This document shows, piece after piece, positions 34,790 through 46,599 of a stretch of DNA of 64,000 nucleotides (position 1 is the first letter of the stretch; every line of letters begins with the position of its first letter). Source of the DNA: Haematobia irritans (lineage: Eukaryota; Arthropoda; Insecta; Diptera; Muscidae); assembly GCF_050003625.1 (NCBI RefSeq), contig NC_134400.1, forward strand, positions 222,744,085-222,808,084, written 5' to 3'. The notes under the pieces were generated by a model that ran no database searches, had not been told where the DNA came from, and saw only the letters and a program-made list of their open reading frames with translations. Both the position numbers and the translations under genes were made by a program.

Positions 34790-35240
34790 TTATTGTACAT
34801 TTGAATAATGATCAAATAAACGTTTTTTAAATTGCATTGTGTTGCTTGTCAGTTGAATGTCATGAGGTAATATATTCCAGAGGCGTACTGCATTTATGTA
34901 GAAATGCCAATCTGAAACATGACTTTGACACCGAATTGGAACAATAATTTTTCCTCTGTTAGACCTAGCAAACCGTATCCTATCATATAAAAAAATGGTT
35001 CGTGTGAGTAAATTATCCGATGGAGAAACATCATAAGCCTAAAATCAAACAAACCGTCAAGATCCAACCCATATAAACGCCCGCGGAACTGAGATACATG
35101 ATCAAATCGACTCAAACCATAAACGTACCTAATTATGTTATTGAATTCCAAATTAAGCTTACGTTTGCATGCAGCATCACAGCTAGCAAAAACAATAAAA
35201 CAAGCATCAAGTAACTTTTTGCCAAAAGTACCCTTATAGG
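34790..35240 (-). pseudogene. 5'-truncated jockey-type LINE, reverse transcriptase C-terminus
   Basis: The minus-strand translation includes CKRKLNLEFNNIIRYVYGLS RFDHVSQFRG..., then after a frameshift CQSHVSDWHFYINAVRLWNILPHD and a stop at 34790-34792. Homologous residues in jockey-clade elements follow the thumb region of the reverse transcriptase. The AT-rich stretch 34475-34789, with repeated short aataaat runs, is plausibly its 3' UTR and tail. It is truncated at about 35240, as usual for LINE insertions. Confidence 0.75.
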
Positions 35241-37445
35241 CAAAGGCGTCAACATCTGTGTCTTACTCACTGCCTTAGTCTTAGTGTCTTACTCACTGCC
35301 ACCGAAATTTTGTGGGTGAGATTGCAATACGAAAAAAAAATCCCCCGGTTGCAGATCTCTCATCGGTGGTAAACTCGGTTATTTGATAAGACACCGATCA
35401 TATTCATAATCTTAATGAGATTTGGGACCAAAAAGTTACAAACATTATTTCAGAATGAAAGGATTAAATTTGAATGTGACACAACATGACAAGCAAGAAG
35501 CATGAAAAACTGTGGAAAAATAGAAAAAAGTTTCACCAATGCAAAAAAAAAAATGGTATATGTGCCACAAAAGTGGTACAACGGTAAGACTTCGTGAGTC
35601 AAGAGAACGTATTGTTAGTCTTCTGACCGTGAACATTCTTCAGTATGAGTCTTTAATTTTTTTGTGTGCGCGAGTGAGTATCACGCACACTTGGGTCATA
35701 ATATAAATACGTGTACTTATAGTCACAATCTTAGAGTATTTCAATGTATTCTGTTTACCATCAACAAAGCTTATTTATAGAATTCTATCGAACTTAATCG
35801 AATAATGATTGTGGTACAGAAAAAATTCTGAATGGTGACGAGAAGATATGCTTAACAGCTTTTTTGTGGCAACACTCTTCTTTCTTTTAGCTGTGCCAAA
35901 AGGCCAACAAATCCAATCTACCCACACTTGTTTTGAATAACAAATAACTGCTTAATAAAAAATCAAGTTAATTATCGCTTATTAATAAACAATCATACTA
36001 TGAATACTTCTAACCATTGCTTTTTCCTTGCATGCACTTATTAGTTTTTCTCTTTCTATTTACTTTTGAAATTCTTGATCGGCACATTTCAGACAAATTT
36101 TCCATTGAGAAATTGGACAATGGAATGAGTTTGACATAATCGGAACAACCACACATGTCTGGAAAGCAGTTTGTTAATGAATTTTCCCCAAATTATCATC
36201 GAAGACGGCTTTAATTAGAATGGTATTGGCAAACATTCATATTTCTGGTACGCTAAGATGGAAGTGTGTTTGTGTAAGTCTTTCCACCATATCATTATTC
36301 ACGGTTCCACCCCCCGCCTCCTTTAATTGTGCTTTCTCCCATTCCGTCGACCACTTCCTTCTGATGAATTTTGGTTGTTATGATGGTAATGATATTGCCA
36401 GGTAACTAATTATTATTTATTTTATTTTTGACATGTTCACTTGCTTCGCGCATTTGTGTGTTATCAAACAAATCCGGAGGGAAAATAATGAAAATATTTG
36501 CAAGTAAAACGAGCACACCTACTGGGAAATTTGAAAAATATTGTTTTTTTTTGAACATTTCTCATACAAACGATATTCACGCACCATTTGCTTAATAGAC
36601 ATCAAGTGGTGGTAAGAGACCAGTTTAGGATGTATTTTAATCAAACCATTAATTATCAGGATACAGTGCTCGTATCTTTCACATAATACAAACATGAAGC
36701 ATACCAAAAATGGTAGGTTGGTTATTAATGGAACCTGAAAGCTCAATGTATTCATGCATGATAAATTTGTGTATGTCACTTTGGAAAATGAAATACCGGA
36801 AATGGTTTTTAATCTCTATCACTTTAGATCACAGATAGATCTAAACGAAAAATTCTGTTGTACAGCGTATTTAAACGCACTCTCAAATAAATGTTAATCA
36901 ACCAATCATAAAACTGACACAAACATTTTTTAGTTTAGTTTTTTTTTTTGTATTTTGACATTAAGAAATTCGGAAATATGTAACTCAAATTCAAAGACGA
37001 AATACGTAAATATTGTCTTTGTTACAAGCAAAAACAATGGAAGATGAAGATGGGAAAATGGCAGTAGAGGGTATCAAACCATTGACGGCGTTCGATGCAA
37101 ACATGTCGTTTATGATTTTTTGTTCCACAAATTAAACTAAGAATTAAAAGAAATTTATATCAGGGAATGACGTAGAACAATCGGTCAAAAGTTTCTCATT
37201 ATTATTTTCACAAAATTTAACATCATTTGTGAGTTTTTAACAAAAAATATTGCAAATTAAAAATGAACGAACGTGTATGTATCGAACACCGTAAATGCAA
37301 CTTTTGGTATGACGTCGCCCATTTTCCAATCTTCCTTTTCTATTGTTTTTGGTTACAGTAAATTGGGTAAATGGTCAAAATCTTGTTCACAGTTGAACAT
37401 TTTTCACATTTCCATAACTTTAATAAACATTTCTCATGAGCCTGA
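35241..37445. other. Unassigned 2.2 kb, no recognisable gene
   Basis: Several short frames (for example 36220-36405 plus and 36519-36779 minus) have no motif. Near 35265-35320 the phrase tgtcttactcactgcc is tandemly duplicated. Composition and lack of known repeats make this one of the better candidates for single-copy DNA in the window. Confidence 0.4.
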
Positions 37446-37793
37446 GGGAGCCACCGTGGTGCAATGGTTAGCATGCCCGCCTTGCATACACAAGGTCGTG
37501 GGTTCGATTTCTGCTTCGACCGAACACCAAAAAGTTGTTCAGCTGTGGATTATCCCACCTCAGTAATGCTGGTGACATTTCTGAGGGTTTCAAAGCTTCT
37601 CTAAGTGGTTTCACTGTAATGTGAAACGCCGTTCGGACTCGGCTATAAAAAGGAGGCCCCTTGTCATTGAACTTAACATGGAATCGGGCAGCACTCAGTG
37701 AAAAGAGAGAAGTTCACCAATGTGGTATCACAGTGGACTGAATAGTCTAAGTGAGCCTAATACATCGGGCTGCCACCTAACCTAACCTAACCT
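37446..37793 (+). mobile_element. tRNA-headed SINE, full length
   Basis: It has a gggagccaccgtggtgcaat head with A box TGGTGCAATGG, B box GGTTCGATTTC and the tail ccacctaacctaacctaacc. TCATGAG occurs on both sides (left at about 37434-37440, right at 37798-37804), a probable short target duplication with six extra bases at the 5' junction. Confidence 0.88.
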
Positions 37794-38017
37794 TTGTCAT
37801 GAGTGATGCCGAATTCATACAAATATTTTTGTATTTGTTTATTAACATTTTCCTAGCATTGGGAAGAGCGGTCAAAATTTGGTCAATATAAACTTGACGT
37901 ATTTCTTTCAATTTTGCATTTAAAAAACCTACACACACACACACCTCATTTTGAAGGTGTGTGTGTGTAGAATGTTGCTCCTATTTTGAATTTGGAATTC
38001 ACTCTTCAGTTGTCAAA

Positions 38018-39291
38018 ATGCCGTCCAAGCAAGAGGAGCAGCGTATCAAAATTTTGCTCGCGCATCACGAAAATCCGAGCTACTCGCACGCAAAGCTGGC
38101 ACAATCGCTAAAAGTTGTCAAATCAACCGTTACAAATGTAATTAAAGTGTTTGGGGAACGTTTGTCGACAGCCAGGAAGTCTGGATCGGGGGGAAATCGA
38201 AAACCGGAAGCCGCTGAGCCGACAAAGAGAGTTGCCGGTAGTTTCAAGCGAAACCCTAACCTCTCTCTCCGAGATGCCGCAAATAAGCTGGGTGTATCGT
38301 CTACAACCGAGCCAAAAAACGAGCCGGACTATAGACTCCAAATCGCGATGATAAACAAAATACGACGGCCAAAGCGCGATCCCGGAGGCTGTACACGACG
38401 ATGCTGACGAAGTTTGACTGTGTGGTAATGGACGACGAAACCTACGTCAAAGCCGACTACAAGCAGCTTCCGGGACAGGAGTTTTATACGGCAAAAGGAA
38501 GGGGAAAGGTAGCAGATATTTTCAAGCACATAAAACTGTCAAAGTTCGCAAAGAAATATCTGGTTTGGCAAGCCATCTGTACCTGTGGCATTTTCATAGC
38601 TTCCGGGACTGTCATCCAAGAAATTTACGTGAAAGAGTGTGTGAATAAATGTCTGCTGCCTTTCCTGAAGAAACACGGCTATTCCGTACTGTTTTGGCCG
38701 GATTTGGCATCTTGCCATTACGGTAAAAAGACCATGGAGTGGTACGCCGCCAACAACGTGCAGGTGGTTCCCAAGGACAAGAACCCTCCCAACACGCCAG
38801 AGCTCCGCCCAATTGAGAAATACTGGGCTATTGTCAATCGGAACCTACACACAAAAAAATTTCACGAAAATTTTTCCAATTAAAATTTTAATTGAGTTTT
38901 AAAAAATATTCAATTAAAAATTTAATTGATTCAACAAATTTTTTAATTGAAACAAAAATCAATCACAAAAATAATAGTATCAATTAATTTTTTAATTGGA
39001 TCAATTAACTTTTTAATTGACCTTCAATTAATTTTTTAATTGATACTATCATTTCTGTGATTGAAGACATTTCAATTAAAAATTAATTGGATCAATTAAT
39101 TTCGTGATTGAATCAGAACAAAATTTTTTTGTGTATAAAGAAGACCAAAAAAAACTGCTAAGGACGAGCAGCAGTTCAAGGCAAACTGGCTTTCTGCGGC
39201 GAAGAAGGTGGACAAGGTGGCTGTACAAAATCTGATGGCAGGTGTTAAGCGTGAGGCCCGGCAATTCGGATTTGAAAAAGCGAAAGCCTAA
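38018..39291 (+). pseudogene. DD37E transposase, broken
   Basis: The ATG at 38018 starts MPSKQEEQRIKILLAHHENP, and a helix-turn-helix domain follows (SYSHAKLAQSLKVVKSTVTN). After about residue 100 the sequence is internally deleted and shifted. It resumes at 38401 with the catalytic domain: first Asp in MDDETYVK, second in LFWPDLASCHYG and Glu in LRPIEKYW. The second Asp and Glu are separated by 37 residues. A MITE is inserted after NRNL at 38847. Downstream an extra A in the run at about 39150 shifts the C-terminal KDEQQFKANWLSAAKK...EKAKA-stop (39289-39291). It is clearly non-functional. Confidence 0.88.
38848..39135. mobile_element. AATTAA-palindromic MITE inserted in the DD37E gene
   Basis: Ends CACACAAAAAAATTTC and ...AAATTTTTTTGTGTA lie between TA dinucleotides (38846-38847 and 39136-39137). 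The interior is a chain of caattaa/ttaattg palindromes. Removing it joins the NRNL codons to the downstream KKTKK codons, as expected for an intact transposase. Confidence 0.82.
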
Positions 39292-39426
39292 CTGAATATT
39301 TTTCCTGAATTTTATACTAATTGAACTTGAAAAAGAAATTTAATTTGATTTTTTAAATAAACGATTTCACCGATTTACGCGCGTTTTCCCTTGACCAAAT
39401 TTTGACCGTATCACCCTTTAAACTTT

Positions 39427-39476
39427 CTCATGAGTGATACCGAATTCATGCAAATATTTTTGTATTGGGAAGAGCT
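39427..39476 (+). repeat. Direct repeat of the left flank of the DD37E element
   Basis: The phrase tcatgagtgataccgaattc...gtattgggaagagc matches 37798-37868, apart from a 23 bp length difference, so the transposon sits between two copies of the same flanking sequence. Confidence 0.75.
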
Positions 39477-39479
39477 GGT

Positions 39480-40184
39480 TTTATATTTATGTTGATACTT
39501 TTTGCAATGTTTGCTGGTATCACTGTGGTGACGAATTTGTGTGTGATAAGTTGTCATTTTCCAGATCTGTAAGTAGCATAAAGCTATATTCGCTTATGTC
39601 TCACACAAAATGCTGGACATTCGCACAAGAAGTGTTTAATTGACACCTTTTCCTACGCATCATGACAGCTAATGCAATAGTCAACGCACTTTTTTTAAAT
39701 TTTATTTTTAAAGAATTTAACATACTTTAGTATTACCATTTAGTTTCGTACATGAGTGTGGTGGGTATAAAAAAATCAAAAATCTCCACCTACTACGAAA
39801 CCCTACTGGGATCTATTTCTATTTTATTAAAAGTTTTTACATTTTATTCTCGAAAAGCAAAAAACAAACGATAAATATGTTACGAATTCTTGTCTTCAAC
39901 ACAAGTTTAGTTAAATGAAAACATTCATCACACATCAATTAAATTAATTTATTTAAGAAAACAATAAAATACAATAATAAAAGAAAGAAAATAACCAATT
40001 AAACTAAATGACATCACAGAGTCAATTCTGGGTTGTGTTGTATCCATTGATTGAGTTATTTCAATTGTGAATACACGCACAGACACAATCACTGGTTCAC
40101 TCAGAATTTGGTTGCGGGTATGCATCAATAGAAAAAGATCAAAAATCGTTCTCAATTCCACAGAAACATCAGATATTATTCTAA
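39480..40184. other. Unassigned sequence
   Basis: No gene or repeat is identified. A ggtgggtataaaa trace at 39760-39775 may be a family E end remnant. Confidence 0.35.
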
Positions 40185-40295
40185 TGGATGGTATACAAAC
40201 TTTCGCACACCGTTTGTAATACATCGAAATATTGAAGTCAGGGCCCATAATGTGTGCATATTCTTGATCGTAGAGAAATTCTGAGATTAAAATTT
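40185..40295 (-). repeat. Degenerate 3' end of a mini-me type element
   Basis: gtttgtaatacatcgaaata and tattcttgatcgtagagaaattctgag match the inverse of the conserved core of families A and E. Confidence 0.55.
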
Positions 40296-40304
40296 ATCTC
40301 CTTA

Positions 40305-41600
40305 AATATGCGCCCTAGAGCGAAAAGGACCATAATTGGTGAACACCCTCAAAAAATTGGAAAATCCTCCCAAACCCTAAAAAAAATTCATTCTAGAGCG
40401 AAAGGGACGATAATTGGTGAACACCCTCAAAAAATTGGAAAACCACCCAAACCCTCAAAAAAATGAAATTTTTATATAAAAAAAAAAAAAAAAAAAAACT
40501 TTTCAATTTCCACATTTTTGAGGGTGGTCACAAATTATCGTCCTTTTCGCTCTACACCCTCAAAACAACATATACCCCAAACACATTTTGCTTCAAGCAT
40601 ATATATTTTCAGGATTTGTCCAAACAAAATATTGTTTGTATTGTCCAAACATTATGTTTCACCTTAGGTCATACACTGGTAGTAAAAAATTTTAATGAAA
40701 TTTTCTTTGTGTGGATATATTTTTAAGGCGGCAATTGGTTACTTCAATTATTTTACTTGGAGCATACTCTCTAGGTATCTGTTTCTAAACACATATATGT
40801 TTATTGGCTATTTACAAATTAATATATGTTTGCATCTAAGCATATCATATTTACAAACATTTTATGTCCCAAACATAATATGTTCCAACATATTAATATA
40901 TATGTCCCGAACATATTATGCTAGTTTATGAGCATTATAAGCTTGCGCTTAATAATATTGTGTTAAAAAAATTGAGTTTCAAACATATAGTTTTTACACC
41001 CAAACATATGAAAAACAGTATTTTTCGTCCGTGTAGGACTCTTAGATTAGGAGATATGGCCAAAAGAAGTTTTTTATATAAAAATTTAAATTTTTTTAGG
41101 ATTTGGGTGAATTTTTCAATTTTTTGTGGGTGGTCACGAATTATCGTCCATTTCGCTCTATGGCAAAAAGAACTTTGTCATATGAAAATTTATTTTTTTT
41201 TTTAGGAATTGGGTGAATTTTTCAATTTTTTGTGGGCGGTCAAGAATTAAAGACCTTTTCGCTCTAGTACGCATTATTTAAGGAGATATGACCAAAAGAA
41301 GTTTTTCATATAAAATTTTCAATTTTTTTTAGGAGTTGGGTGGATTTTTCAATTTTTTGAAGGTGGTCACGAATTACCGTCCTTTTCGCTCTAGGTCGCA
41401 TATTTAAGGAGATATGGCCAAAAGAAGTTTTTCATATAAAAATTTGGATTTTTTTTTGGGATTTGGGTGGATTTTCAAATTTTTTGAGGGTTGTCACGAA
41501 TTATCGTCCTTTTCGCTCTAGGGCGAATTTAATTTTTTGTAGGATTTGGGCGGATTTTTTTCAATTTTTTAAGGGTGGTTACGAATTAAAGTCCTTTTAT
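40305..41600. repeat. Satellite-like ~115-120 bp repeats, inverted arrangement, split by a family G element
   Basis: Units contain tagagcgaaaaggacgataa, accaccctcaaaaaattg and cttcttttggccatatctcc. About two units at 40305-40470 are in one orientation, and about six units at 40500-40552 plus 41036-41600 are in the other, around a poly(A) run at 40480. A palindromic element interrupts at 40555-41033. Confidence 0.78.
40555..41033. mobile_element. Palindromic family G element, copy 4 (479 bp)
   Basis: Ends CACCCTCAAAAC and ...GTATTTTTCGTCCGTG are flanked by TA (40553-40554 and 41034-41035). Deleting it restores the satellite phrase cgctcta|gga. It is inverted relative to copy 3. Confidence 0.85.
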
Positions 41601-43354
41601 GCAAATGATGCTTTGTGGGCACGAAACTTAAAAAAAAATAAATAAACTATGTTGTTTACACTTCGGGAAAATAACGTACTGAACATGAAATATATGGAAT
41701 GAGGTTATAACATGAATTTAGTCTTGCTGGAGAATACATAAGATTCGGCCTGGTCGAACTTTCATCCGTATACAGTAGTTATGCTCAATATTCACCAAAA
41801 AGTTCAAAGTCATTAGTCTATTTTTCCCTAATCGTACAAGTCAAAAGTTGACCTTTTGGTATCAATTACAATCCCTCGTATGTATAGACAAAATATCCCT
41901 CGGTTAATAAATCTTCTTAAAGTGTACCACATGGCCTTCCTTTTACTAAATCCCCCAAATAATCCCAATACCTCCAATTAAAATTAGGGTATCATACGAT
42001 CGACATATTTTGGCTATTGCTCTTTCTTATGTTGTATTGTGTTGTGTTTCGCCATCCTGAGGGACTACAGGGATTTCAATCGTTCAACTCTGGCTGCTTG
42101 TTATTTGGAACCATTTTTTGTGTGAAAGCAAACAAATATTGTAAATTTGACATTGTTATTGCTGTCGACAGCTGACGTTTTCGATGTTCAATTATTCAGT
42201 GGCAGGTGGAGAATATAAAACTGTCATAGATACTACTACGTGGCCCTATCGCCTTCACTCGAATGAAGATAAACAGATGTATGGAGATTATATGCGATTA
42301 CCATTGGCCCAATAAGAGGGTGAACACGCTGTTGCTCGTAACATGACCATAACTCAAAAATGTAATAAATACACAGAAATAAGGCTTTTCTTTTGTGAGG
42401 GAAGAAATTTTAGACAAGTCGTTGAATCGCTTGTCATAAATTTTGGTTTATTTGTTATCAGTGGATGTGTGAGACTTGGACTATTATTTGGATAATTTTT
42501 TGTAAGCCAATAGACAGACATATTCCTATGCCAATCGTTACCAAAAATCGATGAAAAGTCTCATATCGCTTCTTTCTAGGTTAATTGTGAAATTCAATTT
42601 TGTTTTTGTAAATTAGATTAGCGACGTAGTCGCTATTTTGTGCTCTTATTTTTTTCTTACACGAAAATACAAAGAAAATTGTTTATTAAAAAAAAAAAAA
42701 ACAAACATTGATTGGTTTTAGTTTAATTCGCTTATTTTTGCAATGCAATGCAATTTCCCTTACCCTTATTCCAAGTATGAATATTTGTTTGTTTCACGAA
42801 CCTATTAACCACAAAATTTAGATTTTTCAGTGCTTGAATCATTTTCACCAAATTTGGATAGAGCTCCTTGAACTTTCAAAGTCGTGAAAATATTTTTCCA
42901 ACTGCTATGGGATTTACAGAGCCCCAAGTAATCTCTTTTCTACAATAAATTCGAATTTTGTCATTCCATATAACATTCCTTTCTCTAATACTATTTAAAC
43001 GGTTGCATTAATTTTGCAACCTTTAGTTACCTTTACTATAGAGGACATGACTTTATCGACTTACACTGTATATATCGTACACCCAATTTTCAATTTAGTT
43101 AAATAATTTAATAATTTCCTTTAGTTAAATAACTCTTCTTCTCATACACAAAAAGTCTACAACTTTATATTATAAATAAGTAACCTTAATCAGTGTTGCC
43201 GTTGTGCGATTTTTGTTGCATTTTGCAACCTTTCTGACGTCATGCGACTTTTCTAAAATATGCAAAATGTGCGACTTTAGTCGCACAAAAGGGAAGTGCT
43301 TCAATTTGAAGCAATTTTTATAAATAGGAATTCATCGCCGTACGCCTAACGTGG
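41601..43354. other. Unassigned sequence with a family A end trace
   Basis: At 41735-41790, acataagattcggcctggtc gaactt...cgtatacag is a degenerate 5' end of a family A element. The rest (41800-43350) shows no gene or repeat, although gcgacttttctaaaatatgc/ gcgactttagtcgcac at 43240-43290 is a small internal repeat. Confidence 0.4.
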
Positions 43355-43606
43355 GGGGCACCGTTGTGCATTGGGCCTCCTTGGACATGGATTTAATCCC
43401 AGTTTCGACCAAACAGCAAAATTTGTCTCAGCGGTGGATGCTGAGTTTTTCAAAACTTTTCTAAGTACTTGAAATGCCATTTGAAATCGGCTATAAAAAG
43501 GAGTTCACTTGTCATTGGGCTACCCATAGAAGCACTCATTAATAAGAGAGAAGTAAATCACATATAGTATCACAATAGACACCTAACCTACGATACCTAA
43601 CCTACA
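43355..43606 (+). mobile_element. Degenerate tRNA-headed SINE
   Basis: It retains ggcaccgttgtgcattggg, aatcccagtttcgacc, cagcggtggatg, ggctataaaaaggag and a tail acctaacctac. It is clearly older than the SINE at 44040. Confidence 0.7.
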
Positions 43607-44030
43607 CGGTTTTCTGGTTTGTGCAGTCGTTTTTTTTATTGCATACCATTTCACCCACTAGATCCGTTCTAGTACCAAATAATTTTTGATAATTATCACA
43701 AATTTTTACTGGAAGTCGTTCGTTTATTGCAAAATGCCAGCAAAGGTGAGACAGAGAGGTCAAATGTTACATTTGAGAAATAGAGAAATTGCAAGTTTTT
43801 TGCCAATTGAAAAATTGGATTTTGGTGCCAGTAAAAATTGCAAGATTTTGAAATCATACGTGCAATATACTACACAGAATCAATTAGAACTGTAGTACAA
43901 AAAATAAATATTTTTTTTATTTTTATTACTATACTATATACAACTGGAAAATTAATATTATAAAATTTAAATAAAGGATGCAAGGATAATGTACAATCGA
44001 CGCTCAAAGTCATGTCCTCTCTGGTGGACA
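43607..44030. other. Unassigned sequence ending in a piggyBac-type MITE remnant
   Basis: The end tggtggacataggtagtg (44020-44039) continues past the SINE as aaatggttaa (44380-44389), matching the right end of the MITEs at 6350 and 16711. The left end of this remnant is not found. Confidence 0.5.
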
Positions 44031-44039
44031 TAGGTAGTG

Positions 44040-44370
44040 GGAGCCACCGTGGTGCAATAGTTAACATGCCCGCCTTGCATACACAAGACCGTGGGTTCGA
44101 TTCCTGCTTCGACAGAACAGCGGTGGATTATCCCACCTCAGTAATGCTGGTGACATTTCTGAGTGTTTCAAAGCTTCTCTAAGTGGTTTCACTGCAATGT
44201 GGAACGCCATTCGGACTCGGCTATAAAAAGGAGGTCTCTTGTCATTGAGCTTAACATGGAATCGGGCAGCACTAAGTGATAAGAGGGAAGTTCACCACTG
44301 TGGTATCACAATGGACTGAATAGTGTAAGTGAGCCTGATACATCGGGCTGCCACCTAACCTAACCTAACC
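44040..44370 (+). mobile_element. tRNA-headed SINE with exact 9 bp target duplication
   Basis: The 331 bp element has A box TGGTGCAATAG, B box GGTTCGATTCC, and its end tgccacctaacctaacctaacc. TAGGTAGTG is duplicated at 44031-44039 and 44371-44379. It is inserted in the remnant of a piggyBac-type MITE. Confidence 0.92.
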
Positions 44371-44541
44371 TAGGTAGTGAAATGGTTAACTAATGTACAA
44401 AGACTCCTAGTTGTACATCGAAGACACAGGCGAAGGAAGAAAAGGAAACGATGTGCACGCCTTGGTGGTTTAATGGAACCTCAATTTATTGTTAAATTTA
44501 GAATGACTTATGTACTAAATACTAAAATACTTCTTATTCTA

Positions 44542-45879
44542 ACAGGTTGGCTGATAAGTCCCCTGTCTAACAAAGAAAAACACATTTTTTTTGTCAACAT
44601 TTTTTTTATTATTCAACATAGTTCAATATAGTTTTTTTTTTTTTTATTATTCAACATAGTTTTTATTATTCAACATAGTTCCCTTCAAGAGCGATACAAC
44701 GATTATAACGACCTTCCAGTTTTTTGATACCATTTTGGTAGTACTCCTTCGGTTTTGCCTCAAAATAGGCCTCAGTTTCGGCGGTCACCTCTTCATTGCA
44801 GCCAAATTTTTTCCCTGCGAGCATCCTTTTGAGGTCTGAGAACAGGAAAAAGTCGTTGGGGGCCAGATCTGGAGAATACGGTGGGTGGGGGAGCAATTCG
44901 AAGCCCAATTCATGAATTTTTGCCATCGTTCTCAATGACTTGTGGAACGGTGCGTTGTCTTGGTGGAACAACACTTTTTTCTTCTTCATATGGGGCCGTT
45001 TTGCCGCGATTTCGACCTTCAAACGCTCCAATAACGCCATATAATAGTCACTGTTGATGGGTTTTCCCTTCTCAAGATAATCGATAAAAATTATTCCATG
45101 AGCATCCCAAAAAACAGAGGCCAGCGGACTTTTGAGTCTTTCCACGCTTCGAAGACGGTTCACCGGTCGCTGTCCACTCATCCGACTGTCGATTGGACTC
45201 AGGAGTGTAGTGATGGAGCCATGTTTCATCCATTGTCACATATCGACGGAAAAACTCGGGTGTATTACGAGTTAACAGCTGCAAACACCGCTCAGAATCA
45301 TCAACACGTTGTTGTTTTTGGTCAAATATGAGCTCGCACGGCACCCATTTTGCACAGAGCTTCCGCGTTTCCAAATATTGATGAATGATATGACCAACAC
45401 GTTCCTTTGATATCTTTAAGGCCTCTGTTATCTCGATCAACTTCATTTAACGGACATTCAAAATCATTTTGTGGATTTTTTTTGATGTTTTCGTCGGTAA
45501 CCACCTCTTTCGGGCGTCCACTGCGTTCACCGTCCTCCGTGCTCATTTCACCACACTTGAATTTTCCATACCAATCAATTATTGTTGATATCCCTGGGGG
45601 CAGATTCCGGAAACTCATTATCAAGCCAAGTTTTTGCTTCCACCGTATTTTTCCTTTCAGAAAACAGTATTTTATCAAAACACGAAATTCCATTTTTCCA
45701 TTTTTTCCCAATAACAAAAGTTGCTTCACAAAAGACGCTCTATCTCTCAAACTAATTGACTTACAGACGTCAAATTTTGACACGAATTATTTGAAGGTTG
45801 GTACTGTATAAAAATAATATGCATTTAATACTAGTGACGCCATTTATGTGTCAGACCGGGGACTTATCAGCCAACCTGT
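44542..45879 (-). mobile_element. Full-length but dead DD34D mariner (probably vertumnana subfamily)
   Basis: The 1338 bp element has inverted repeats of about 28 bp, acaggttggctgataagtcc at each end, and TA duplications (44540-44541 and 45880-45881). The transposase covers almost the whole length. Confidence 0.9.
44666..45693 (-). pseudogene. Mariner DD34D transposase with frameshifts
   Basis: The likely start is the ATG at 45693 (MEFRVLIKYCFLKGK), and the stop is the TAA at 44666-44668 after CIALEGNYVE. The frame changes at least twice: from the N-terminal segment to VKLIEITEALKISKERVGHI near 45440, and again near 45120 before FWDAHGIIFIDYLEKGKPI. Catalytic residues are D in VTMDETWLHHYTPE, D in FHQDNAPFH and D in LAPNDFFLF. 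The last two are 34 residues apart, the classical mariner spacing. The LKRMLAGKKF and AETEAYFEAK segments suggest the vertumnana subfamily. Length matches an intact mariner (about 345 codons), so it was inactivated by point indels, unlike the deleted rosa copies. Confidence 0.88.
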
Positions 45880-46146
45880 TAATTATAACTAAGTGTTTGC
45901 TATTACTTCTTCGTGTGGAAAATCCTTCACATGGATTTTATTACTATACGCATGTGTAGCATACTCATCTGTGTATTATCAGCTCTAATGGTTTTATTAT
46001 ATTTAGGTAGACCGCTAATAAAACTTTTGCCTACAGACAATAAATAACAGCCAACAACGTTTGTGTAAAGTAAACTATGCTGGTGGCAATTTGGAAATAT
46101 AAGAGACCACTGTACAGAACTGAGATTGTAACAATATTTGGTTTAA
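45880..46146. other. Unassigned sequence
   Basis: Nothing is recognised between the mariner and the family E fragment. Confidence 0.3.
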
Positions 46147-46595
46147 AGATAACAAGTATATAGGACCTTAAGTTCGACCGGACCGAATCTTAAATACCCA
46201 CTACCATGGATCAGATATAATAGTTTCCTTTAGAAACTGTTCGTCGGGTTACTTGAACGTATATAGAATTTCATGTGGACAAATACTCTTGCAAGCAAAC
46301 ATACATACCAAAATATGGATCGATACACTCCACAGTCGACACATCCATTTACGGACCTAAAAAAGATTTTTAATTCTAGGAAAATCGAATAAAAATTGGA
46401 GTGTCTGGACGCTTAACAAATTCAGATGGGGAGATAGGTCTATATGGAGGATATACCAAAACATGAACCGATACACATAATATTAGTCTCACTTATACTA
46501 TGTGAACCTAAAATACCTAAAAACATTGTGATGTCTAGAACCTTAAGACGTCAAAACCAGAGATTGCTCTATATAGGGGGGGGGGCACATTCTTG
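46147..46595 (+). mobile_element. Family E Helentron-like element, 5' fragment (copy 4)
   Basis: aacaagtatataggacctta, ttcgaccggaccgaatc and taaatacccactaccatgg give the 5' end. A few internal units follow, ending at a G run (46577-46586). The 3' hairpin is missing. Confidence 0.7.
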
Positions 46596-46599
46596 AGAT

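Larger units (their letters stand above)
37869..39419 (+). mobile_element. DD37E Tc1/mariner-superfamily transposon, defective
   Basis: Right terminus ttgaccaaattttgaccgta tcaccctt (39391-39419) has its inverse at 37869 (cggtcaaaatttggtcaa), but the outermost dozen bases of the left end are replaced by duplicated flank. The transposase inside has DD37E spacing, as in the ITmD37E/TRT-like elements known from mosquitoes and other animals. It is broken by an internal deletion, a frameshift and a MITE at 38848-39135. Confidence 0.82.
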
